Origin: Myxococcales bacterium
Lineage (GTDB): Bacteria; Myxococcota_A; Polyangia; Polyangiales; Polyangiaceae
Length of the DNA stretch: 64,000 bases
NCBI GenBank assembly: GCA_016794345.1
Contig: JAEUKE010000270.1
Span: 186,001-250,000, forward strand
Direction: 5' to 3'
The notes under the pieces were generated by a model, which worked only from the letters and a program-made list of their open reading frames with translations, had not been told where the DNA came from and searched no databases. The translations under genes were made by a program, and so were the position numbers. Numbering within the stretch: position 1 is the first letter of the stretch; every line of letters begins with the position of its first letter. This document shows positions 8,801 through 16,100 of this stretch, one piece after another.

Positions 8801-9782
8801 GGCGACGGGCAAGAGCAACCCCGAAGCCCAGGCGCAGCTGCGGCGCGCTATCGAGGAGGCGGACAGCCCGGCGGTCGCGCTCCTCTTCGGCGACATCGCG
8901 CTCGCGCGCGGCGACGAGACGATGGCCCTCGCCGCCGCCGATCGCGCGCTCCTCCTCGCGCCCGGCTCGGTCGCGGGCCTCACCATCCTCGGCCGCGCGA
9001 GCGCGTCGATAGGAAAGCTCGAGCAGCTCGACGCCACGCTGGCGAAGCTCCCGCCCGAGTCGACGCTCGCGCTGCGCGCGTTCTCCGCGTATGAGCAGAA
9101 CAAGGCGGACGAGCTCGCGAAGCTCGCCCAGAACCTGACCGACGCAACCGACCCGGGCGGCGTGGTGCGCACCCGCCTCGCGCGGATCCGCGGCACCGCT
9201 CCCGTCCCGCCCGACGCCATCGAACGCTTGCTCAAGACGGATCGCGTCGGCGGCGACCTCTGCGCAGTCGATGCCTGGCTCGACGCGGGTGAGCTGACGA
9301 AGGCGCGCGCGCTCGTCGACTCGTGGCCTGACGCCTCGACGAACCCGCTGCGCGCGGCTCGGCTCGGCCGCCTGCTCCGCTACGAAGGCAAGCGCCGCGA
9401 GGCGGTGAGCGCGCTCGGCGCGGCGCTGCCCAGCAAGGCGGTGCTCGTCGAGCGCATCCTGCTCGGCGCGGAGTCGTCGACCGAGGGCGAGCAGACGCTC
9501 TCGCTGGTGGATGGACGGCTCGAGAAAGACCGGCCGTTCTGGCACGCGTACGTCCTGGCCAAGACCGGCGATCCCGACAAGGCGAAGGCCATCCTCGAGG
9601 CCGCCGCGCCGCCCCTGTTCGACAGCCCGATGGCGTCGCGGCTCGCCGCGGTGCTGGCCTACGCCGAGGTGCAAGACGTGACCCGAGGCGAGCCGATCGC
9701 GCGCGTCCTGCTCGAGAGCTTTCCGGCAAACTCCGACGTGAAGCGCGCCGCCAAGGCGCTCGGCGTCGAAGAGAAGCGCTGA
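5877..9782 (+). CDS. Large proline-rich single-pass membrane protein with periplasmic repeat domain
   Basis: This 1301-aa protein has four parts. Residues 1-110 form a helical domain (MVPMERLLEAWRADPREEP...) resembling a TPR-type bundle. Residues ~110-700 are a long Pro/Ala/Ser/Thr-rich cytoplasmic linker with many repeated P-P/A-T-R/S motifs (GPPTR, EPATQ, EPITR, EPPTR). One transmembrane helix lies at ~705-727 (LYVALGVAVVAVASLVGYAT). A helical ~570-residue C-terminal region contains TPR-like pairs (LARVRERTLSALEVSG, LLFGDIALARGDETMALAAADRALLLAPGS). The many regularly spaced TR/TS sites next to a kinase-like gene could be phosphorylation targets; this is inference. No family is recognised. 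The ATG at 5877 follows a TATCTTTTCC stretch without a strong ribosome site. Confidence 0.7.
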   Translation: MVPMERLLEAWRADPREEPTVELCAMLIRAVLKATGQKILPDKFVIDFAGEATAAHPESVEVAIACSDLYLATGLISHARSLLEATSQVAPRDVRVRERVLKVGKLRRTQELASRSDPETLDAPTTPLDPETEPVKDKLPPAPILLPRNPRRQPTVHGIPTVGGRKATVQGVNSPLAEPKTESDTSTSPPVAAEPSHPRRSRTLLAGFGAPPPPPPERRSRTSDPPTRTSVGSPPSSDEGPPTRVDPDGPPTRAGPNAFRSFVDDDEPATQAPTLVAPPSDDGPATAVGPDGPPTSVRPSSLPPPVVSADEPITRARPASAIPPPLPPAPPPPSADPPKLAARRPAARKPPPPRVAAPPVMPPLEDSVSEHDGPTNVTALPPLGPRGLSIDAPKPPPAPTSDDGEDEPPTRARELAPLAPRELPRAAARPIPAAPQSDPDGDTATNVKDFGTSQEAPTLSGALTAPFQRPPSVAPPWGSSSDGSFPLPGGNFSVSPSVPPVAKGGTLAMSVSSRDADGDVGTLVLNAAEALAAARVDPRPPHVSSEPPRAEGLLSRGQLVGAQPMYEPPPATPAPTFGPPPAAPLFGAAPNSFPPPGPSFGPPAFDAQGPGGFGSTSAPAPPLPQEPGFSFGPPPMTFSAPPQPLVSERPPPDTGYGGMSDGGAAPSRPPPIPYPPGAFPDPFGPGVGEQPGFGSAPASQRGRPLRLYVALGVAVVAVASLVGYATYLVLGDSGGSASVPVSNRPIPQDLERALLAGMPPDLLKADSILRGLEGERAPEILLARVRERTLSALEVSGDAAGIDAAVSAATAAGVPEGDVAFANIVSALLRNQPDRVGEIVKAHEAERRRDPYFALAMAAVLEQKGDPLAQEMLRTAVSVEPKLRPATVRLARWLVLEGQQAEAQALISSLPDGDPSRKALEALGATKTWLMDHKPGMKPPAEPAVITAELPRSLHPIFAAVKLVSDADDAAAKRAATGKSNPEAQAQLRRAIEEADSPAVALLFGDIALARGDETMALAAADRALLLAPGSVAGLTILGRASASIGKLEQLDATLAKLPPESTLALRAFSAYEQNKADELAKLAQNLTDATDPGGVVRTRLARIRGTAPVPPDAIERLLKTDRVGGDLCAVDAWLDAGELTKARALVDSWPDASTNPLRAARLGRLLRYEGKRREAVSALGAALPSKAVLVERILLGAESSTEGEQTLSLVDGRLEKDRPFWHAYVLAKTGDPDKAKAILEAAAPPLFDSPMASRLAAVLAYAEVQDVTRGEPIARVLLESFPANSDVKRAAKALGVEEKR

Positions 9783-9863
9783 GGTCCGCGCGAGCGGTCT
9801 GCAGGTCTCTCGCCGTTGTCGGCGCAAACTGATATTCAGCTGGGCAGCGTAGTGGCTGGTCGA

Positions 9864-11228
9864 ATGACACGAAGCGCCGGGCGTTGCGATCGGGGTCGCC
9901 CCCACGAGGGGACGAGCTCGCTCGGGGGAAGGGGATCTGCGCTCGAGGCGAGCGAGCCTCGGTCGCGCGGTCGACGGAGCTGGCTCCTCTCTCTGGTGGC
10001 GGTTGTCGCTGCCGCCTGCGGGCCGAGCGGGGGCGGCGCGAGCTCGTCGGCGTCGGCGTCGGCCTCGCCGTCCGCGAGCGCGTCGGCCGACGCTCCGCCT
10101 CCGGCGCCGCCCCTCGACGACACCCCGCGAGGCGCCGGGGTGACGAAGATCGTCGCGGCCGACGCGGCCGACTCGGGCTGCTCCCCCGCTCGCTTCGACC
10201 TCGCCCAGAACCTCCTTCGGGGCGAGCTCACGCTCGCGGGGAGGCCGGGCGGCGGAGGCGGCGAGATCGCGGCCTCGTGGCTCATCCAGCTGCAGAACAA
10301 GGCGCAGATCGGCTTCGCCGGGTTCGACGGAGAGGCTCGACGTCTCGCTCGCGATCGGGGGATCGGCAACGCGCGGGATCACGCGCCGAAGCTCTTCGCG
10401 ACCTTGGACGCGTGGACCGTCGTCTGGTTCGACGATGAAGGTCTCGCGTTTGCACGCCCGGTCTGGGACGCGCAGCCCGCGCCCACGATCGAGCACCTCT
10501 CGCCGCTGAAGGACGTGAACCCGGCTGACGTCGCCTTCGCCGCGACGCCGGCCGGCGCGCTCGTCGTCGCCTCGCCCTTCGCGACGCAAGGCGATCAGCT
10601 CTCCCTCTTCCTCTTCGCGCCGATCGCGGAGGGCCAGAAGGCCAGCGCGCTCGGCCGGACCAAGACCGGCAAGAAGCCGAAGGAGCCCGCCGTGGCCGCG
10701 GATCCGAAGGGCTACACGGTGGCCTGGCTCGAGGAGGACGGCCACGTGGAGGCTGCCCGGTTCGACGCGGAGGGTAACCTCCAGGGCGGCGCACCCGCGG
10801 TGCTGAAGCCGGCGCAGCGGTCGGGCCTCGTCGCCGCGGCGGTGGAAGGCAACACGATCATCGGCTGGCTGGAGGGCGGCTCGGTCTTCGTTCGTGTCCT
10901 CGGCCCGGACGCGAAGCCGGCCTCGCCGGTCTTCGCCGTCGGCAAGGCGAAGCACGCGGAGCTCGTGAGCGCTGGGACGGACGCGATCCTGGCGTTCGTG
11001 GGGGAGGCGGACGGCGTGGCGGACCAGATGCTCGCGGTCCGCGTCGGCGCCTCCGGCCCGTCGGCCACGGCCGTTCGGGCCAGCGAAGGGAAGACGGGGG
11101 TGCTCGATCCGCCCGCTGTGGCGCTGGCCGGACCCAAGCTCGCCTTCGTCTGGACCGAGGTCATGAACCCGCTGATGAGCGCGAAGCGTGCGGTCTTGAG
11201 GACCGTCTCGGCGACGTGTCTCAAGTAG
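9864..11228 (+). CDS. Lipoprotein with beta-propeller-like repeats
   Basis: This is a ~454-aa exported protein. A basic n-region (RSRGRRSW), LLSLVAVVAAAC lipobox and Ala/Ser linker are followed by ~380 residues with repeated blades of the form VAWLEEDGHVEAARFDAEGN, IIGWLEGGSVFVRVLGPDA and ILAFVGEADGVADQMLAVRV. This is typical of a WD/YVTN-like propeller in surface proteins. No catalytic motif is seen. ATG 9864 is preferred; a TTG at 9816 in the same frame would give an unusually long n-region before the lipobox. It follows the 1301-aa protein by 81 bp and probably belongs to the same transcription unit. Confidence 0.65.
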   Translation: MTRSAGRCDRGRPHEGTSSLGGRGSALEASEPRSRGRRSWLLSLVAVVAAACGPSGGGASSSASASASPSASASADAPPPAPPLDDTPRGAGVTKIVAADAADSGCSPARFDLAQNLLRGELTLAGRPGGGGGEIAASWLIQLQNKAQIGFAGFDGEARRLARDRGIGNARDHAPKLFATLDAWTVVWFDDEGLAFARPVWDAQPAPTIEHLSPLKDVNPADVAFAATPAGALVVASPFATQGDQLSLFLFAPIAEGQKASALGRTKTGKKPKEPAVAADPKGYTVAWLEEDGHVEAARFDAEGNLQGGAPAVLKPAQRSGLVAAAVEGNTIIGWLEGGSVFVRVLGPDAKPASPVFAVGKAKHAELVSAGTDAILAFVGEADGVADQMLAVRVGASGPSATAVRASEGKTGVLDPPAVALAGPKLAFVWTEVMNPLMSAKRAVLRTVSATCLK

Positions 11229-11309
11229 TCGCAGGGCCCGGCAAGAGCGCGCTCGCGGAACGTCCGGCTTCGGTGTAGCGAGGCGGGCTCGGCGCGCTAT
11301 CATTCGATC

Positions 11310-12230
11310 GTGGTCGCGCCTCCCGAGTCGTGGCAGCCGTCGTCGGAGTCACCGCTTCTCGACCCGTTCCACGGCAAGAGCCCACCGCCGCCGCCCAAGC
11401 GACCGCTGGCGCCGGCCTCCGTCGCCTCGGCGATCCTCGCGCTGCTCCCGATCGGCAGCATCGCCGCCATTCCCGTGGGTGTCATCGGGCTCCGCCAGAC
11501 GCGCTCGGGCGGCGTGCGGGGCCGCTGGCTGGCGATCGCGAGCATCGTGCTCGGGAGCGTCGCGTCCCTCGGGTACGGCACCGCGGCGGCTTATTTCGGG
11601 GTGAGCCAGGCGTACGAGGTCAAGGCGCGCGCAGCCGAGGCGGAGGAGCGCAGGCAGAAGAAGCGGGAGCGTGAGGACGACTCGGTGGCCGCCGCGGACC
11701 CCGCGTCCACGTCACCTTCGGCGGCTTCGTCCGCGCCGTCGCCGAGCCCGTCGATCGAGCAGTCCGCGCCCAACGACACGCGCGTCACGGAGATCGGGCA
11801 GATCACGGTGGTCGATCTCGGGGTGAGCGAGCCGTCCTTGAAGACCGCGTTCGCCCGCGAGGTCGCGAACGCGAAGGCTGCCGGGGAAGACGTGCTCGTC
11901 ATGACGACGGAGGACTCGTGTGTGCCCTGCAAAGGTGTGGTCGCGTCGCTCCCCGACCAACGGATGCAGTCTGCGCTCGGGAGGATCCGGCTCGTCCGCG
12001 TGAACATCGACGTCTTCAAGGACGACCTCGCGAGGCTCGGGCTGCAGGTGATCCCGTACCCCGTGTACGCGTTGCTCTCGGCGGACGGCAGCCCGCGCGA
12101 CGCGATCGACGGCGGCGAGTGGGAGGACGACATCCCGGAGAACATCGCCCCCGTGCTCGGCGCGTTCGTGCAGGGCGAGTTCAAGAAGCGGAAGAAGCCG
12201 CTGAAGCCCGGCGGTGGGGTCTTCCTCTGA
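11310..12230 (+). CDS. Membrane-anchored thioredoxin-like protein with N-terminal DUF4190-type segment
   Basis: This 306-aa protein starts with GTG. After a Pro-rich head it has two transmembrane helices (about 34-60 and 71-95) around GLRQTRSGGVRGRWLAI, the loop pattern of DUF4190 proteins. A charged helix and Ser/Ala linker follow. The C-terminal domain (~170-290) has a thioredoxin fold pattern: VLVMTTEDSCVPCKGV with Cys204-x-x-Cys207, later VIPYPVYALLSADGS with the cis-Pro loop. The redox domain probably sits on the periplasmic side, acting as a disulfide or thiol exchanger. Its stop is 9 bp from the TTG start of the next gene, so the two are probably translationally coupled. Confidence 0.75.
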   Translation: MVAPPESWQPSSESPLLDPFHGKSPPPPPKRPLAPASVASAILALLPIGSIAAIPVGVIGLRQTRSGGVRGRWLAIASIVLGSVASLGYGTAAAYFGVSQAYEVKARAAEAEERRQKKREREDDSVAAADPASTSPSAASSAPSPSPSIEQSAPNDTRVTEIGQITVVDLGVSEPSLKTAFAREVANAKAAGEDVLVMTTEDSCVPCKGVVASLPDQRMQSALGRIRLVRVNIDVFKDDLARLGLQVIPYPVYALLSADGSPRDAIDGGEWEDDIPENIAPVLGAFVQGEFKKRKKPLKPGGGVFL

Positions 12231-12239
12231 GCGGGCTCG

Positions 12240-13073
12240 TTGGCTGACGGCCTCTGTCCGGGGTGTGGCGGCGCGGGCCCGGTCGCGTCTCGGTGCTCGT
12301 GCGGGCGCTACTTCGTCTCGCCCGCGGCCGCGGCTCGGTCGGCCGGTGACCCGGCGCTCGGGCGGCTCGTCCTCGATCGCTTCGTGTTGCTCGAGGCGCG
12401 CGTGTTCGGGGCGCGCGCGACCCTCTACGCGGCGCTCGACACCGCGCGCTCGGATGGCTGTGTGGTCAAGGTCGTCCGCGCGGACAGCGATCTCGCCGAG
12501 GCCGGGCGCGCGGTCGCGCGCGAGGCCGAGTTGCTCGGTCTCGCGCCGCGCGAGGTCGCGCCGGCGCCGCGCGCACACGGCGCGCTGGAGCTGCCCGGCC
12601 AGGATCCCGCGCTCGCCCCGGCCGGCCTCGCGTGCCTGGCGCTCGACGAGGCGCGCGGGGTGGCCCTCGCCGCGCTCGGGTTGGACCCCGCGGCGCTGCC
12701 CGCCGTCGCGCGAGCGCTCCTCGCCGCGCTCGGTCGGCTCCACGGCGCCGGGCTGGTGCACGGCGATCTCACCCCCGCGCACGCCTTCCTCGACGAGCTC
12801 GGCGCGGTGTCCCTGGTGGATTTCGGCTCTGCAGCGCGGATCGGCGACCCACCCGACCGCGCCGACGGCGCGACGCCGGCCTTCGCGGCGCCCGAGCGCG
12901 GGGAGGGCCCGACGGTCCAGGCCGACCTGTTTTCCTGGGGGCGGGTGATCGAGCGGCTCGGCCCCGTGGCGGATCGTCGCCTCGCCGCCGCAGCCCGCTA
13001 CGCCACGGCCGCGACCCCGGCCGCCCGGCCGTCCTCCGCCGCCGAGCTTCTCCGCGCGCTCGTTGCCCCGTAA
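12240..13073 (+). CDS. Degenerate Ser/Thr protein kinase-like protein with N-terminal zinc ribbon
   Basis: The 277 residues begin with a compact zinc ribbon (CPGCGG and CSCG) and continue into a shortened kinase fold. The VAIK-type lysine is present (CVVKVV), as are HGDLTPAH in place of HRDLKPxN and LVDFGSA for DFG. The glycine loop is not recognisable, and the catalytic-loop Asn is replaced by His, so this may be a pseudokinase. APER corresponds to the APE motif. The TTG at 12240 is the only possible start before the CxxC, because the upstream gene's TGA is in the same frame 9 nt earlier. The neighbourhood of thioredoxin-like, proline-rich and giant TPR proteins suggests a signalling or scaffold role. 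Confidence 0.7.
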   Translation: MADGLCPGCGGAGPVASRCSCGRYFVSPAAAARSAGDPALGRLVLDRFVLLEARVFGARATLYAALDTARSDGCVVKVVRADSDLAEAGRAVAREAELLGLAPREVAPAPRAHGALELPGQDPALAPAGLACLALDEARGVALAALGLDPAALPAVARALLAALGRLHGAGLVHGDLTPAHAFLDELGAVSLVDFGSAARIGDPPDRADGATPAFAAPERGEGPTVQADLFSWGRVIERLGPVADRRLAAAARYATAATPAARPSSAAELLRALVAP

Positions 13074-13131
13074 GCGCCGGCATTCAAAGGTGTACGGCGG
13101 GAGTCGGCCATTGTAACGTTCGCGCCGCCGC

Positions 13132-16100
13132 ATGGACCCCCGTGAGATGGAGATGCTCATCCAGCGCCTCGTGCGGAACCCGCACGACGAGGAGGCGCTC
13201 GGCTACGCCCACCAGGCCGGCCAGTCGGATCCGCGCTCGTACGCGATCCTTCTGGAGAAGGTCGGCATGGCGACGCCCGACCCAGGCTTCGCGGCGCACT
13301 GGCTGAGCGAATCGGCGAACGTGTGGTCGATCACGGTGGGGGACGCGCACCACGCGGCGCGCAACTTCATGGCGGCGATCGACAAAGATCCGACCGCCAC
13401 CGTGCCGGCTGATCGCCTCGCCGCCCTCTACCGCGAGCGCAACGAGCAGAAGCCGCTCGTCGCCTTGCTCGAGAAGCTCGTGAAGCTGCTCGGGCCGCTC
13501 CTGTCTTCCCAGCCGGACGTGCGCGGTCGCCTGCTCGGCATCCACGAGGAGCTCGGCAGGCTCTGGGGAGAGCCGCCGCTCGGCCGCAAGGACCGCGCCC
13601 TCGAGAACTGGCGGCGCGTGGCGGAGCTCGACCCGCAGAACGTATTTGCGATCTACCAGGCGCGCGAGCTCCACAAGGAGCTCGGGCAGCTCGCCGAGTC
13701 GCTCCCGTACTTCGCGATGGAGCAGGCCCTCGCCGACGACATGGAGCGCAAGCTGGCGCTCTACCGCGACGAGTCGAGCGTGCGCCTGCGCATCAACGAC
13801 GGCCCCGGCGCGAGCCAGGCGCTGCGCCATGCGCGCGCGCTCCTCCCGGACGACGTCGGCCTCGCGCAGGAGTTCGGCGCGAGCGTTGTCACCCGCGTCG
13901 AGAGCGGGGAGGACGTCCCCGGCCCCGAGCGCGAAGAGGCGCGCGCGATCTTCATCACCCTCGCCGAGTCGTACGACGGCGAATACGGCCTCGGTTACGC
14001 GACGAGCGCCCTCCGCTGCGCCCCGGGTGACGACCGCGCCATGCAGCTCGCCGATCACTACGCGAAGCAGCTCGGCCGAGTGGAGGAGCTCCAGCCTCTC
14101 TACGCCGCCTACGTGGCCGCGAACCCCGCCGGCTTCATGGCCGCGGAAGCGCGGCTCCACGCCGGCGCGCGCCCGCCGCCCCCGGCCAAGCCCGCGCCGC
14201 CCTCGGGCGCCGTGCGCGGGCCTGCTCCCGCTCATGAGCCGGCTGCGACGCGAGGCGCGATCGGGCCCGCGGCTGCGCAGAGCGCCCGCGCCAGCGCGGG
14301 CAGCTTCTCCGGCGCGGGTGCGCCTCAGCCCGGCCACCTCCTCCACGAGGAGCCGTCCGAGCCGCAGCCTGCGGACGAGAACGAGGTTCGCGCGCTGCTC
14401 GATCAAGCCCAGTCGGAGGCCCAGAAGGGCCGCAAGCCGACCGCCCTCGCGAAGTTCCGCGAGGTTCTCCGCCTGGATCCGGCCAACACCGAGGCCCTCA
14501 CCTGGGTCGACGAGCACCTCCGCCAGAAGCGTATGTACTCGGAGCTCAAAGAGGTGCTGCTCGCGGCGTCGCGGGTGACCTCGCAGGCCCCCGAGACGCG
14601 CAAGGCGCAGCTCCGCGACGTAGCCGGGCTCTGCGAGACGCAGCTCCGCGACATCGAGACCGCCATCACCGCGGCCAAGCAGATCGTCCAGCTCGACCGA
14701 GGGGACGAGCAGGCGCGCGAGCAGCTCCGGCGCTTGCTCGAGAAGTCCCAGCGCTGGGACGACCTCGCCACGCTCCTCGAACAAGAGGCGATGAGCGCGC
14801 CGGACGTCGAGTCGAAGATCGCGCTCGAGAAGAAGCTCGCCGGGCTGCACGAGCAGAAGCGCAAGGACCCGGCCGCCGCCGCGGAGGCCTGGGCGCGCAT
14901 CGCCGCGCTCGCGCCCGCGGACGACTCGGCGATCCAGACCGCGGTCAAGCTGTTCGAGAAGGCCGAGCAGTACCAGCAGGCGGCGGACGTCATCGCCGAG
15001 AACGTCTCGGGCGTGGAGGACGACACCGCGCGCGGCAACCTCCTCGGCAAGCTCGGGGAGCTGCGTCGCAAGGCCGGCGATCATGGCGGCGCGGGCGACG
15101 CGTACGCCGAGGCCGGCGAGCTCACGAAGAACGGCAAGATGTGGGAGGAGGCCGAGAAGGCCTACGTCGAGGCCGGCCGCTTCGTCGAGGCGGCGAACGC
15201 CGTCGATCAGCGCGCCAAGCTCGAAGAGGGCGCGGATGCTCCGAAGAAGGCGGAGTTCGTCGCGCGCGCGGCGGAGCTCTACGAGCGCGCTCAAGATCAG
15301 GGCGGCGCGATCGAGAAGCTGATGGAGGCGTGCCGCCTCGTTCCGACGAGCGACGCCTACGCGAGCCGCCTCGAGGACCTGCTCCGCGCGGCGGAGCGCT
15401 TCGCGGATCTCTCGTCGTTCCTCGTCGAGCGCGCGGCGGCCATCCCCGACAAGGGCAAGCGGTCCAGCGTGCGCTTCGCCGCCGCCGCGGTGCAGCGCGA
15501 GATCGGCGACTCGGAGGCCGCGCGTGAGACGTTGCTCCTGGTCCTCAACGACGGAGAAGACGCGAAGGCGCTCGAGCTCCTGATCGAGGACGCCATGCAG
15601 CGCGGCGACCACCAGGAGCACGCCGACCTGCTCAAGCGCCTCATCTCGCTCGTGTCCGACAAGGCGCAGAAGCTCGAGCTCTCGCTGCGCGAGGCGAGCC
15701 TCTACGCCGACCAGCTCGACGATCCGCGGACGGCGATCGAGCGCTACGAAGCGATCACGAACGAGCTCGATCCGAAGAGCCGCGTCGCGCTGCACGCGAT
15801 CGCCGATCTGGCCGAGAAGATCGGCGAGGAGCCGATCGCCGCGAAGGCCCTCGAGCGCGAGGTCTTGCTCGCGGAGGGCGACGAGCGGGTGGAGATCGCG
15901 CAGCGCCTCGCGCAGCTCTACGAAGGCCCGCTCGACGACCCCAAGGCCGCCATCCGCGCCCTCGACATCGTGCTCGAGGCGGACAGCGGCGACCTCGACG
16001 CGACCGAGCGCCTCCTCAAGCTCTGCGAGCGCGAGGAGCAGTGGGACCGCGTGGCGAAGCTCCTCGCCACCCTCCTCGAGTACGAAGGGGACGAAAAAGA

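Noticed and set aside
7875..11303. Long minus-strand frame across two genes
   Set aside because: It is Arg-rich antisense of the 1301-aa protein and the propeller lipoprotein, with no start context or domain.
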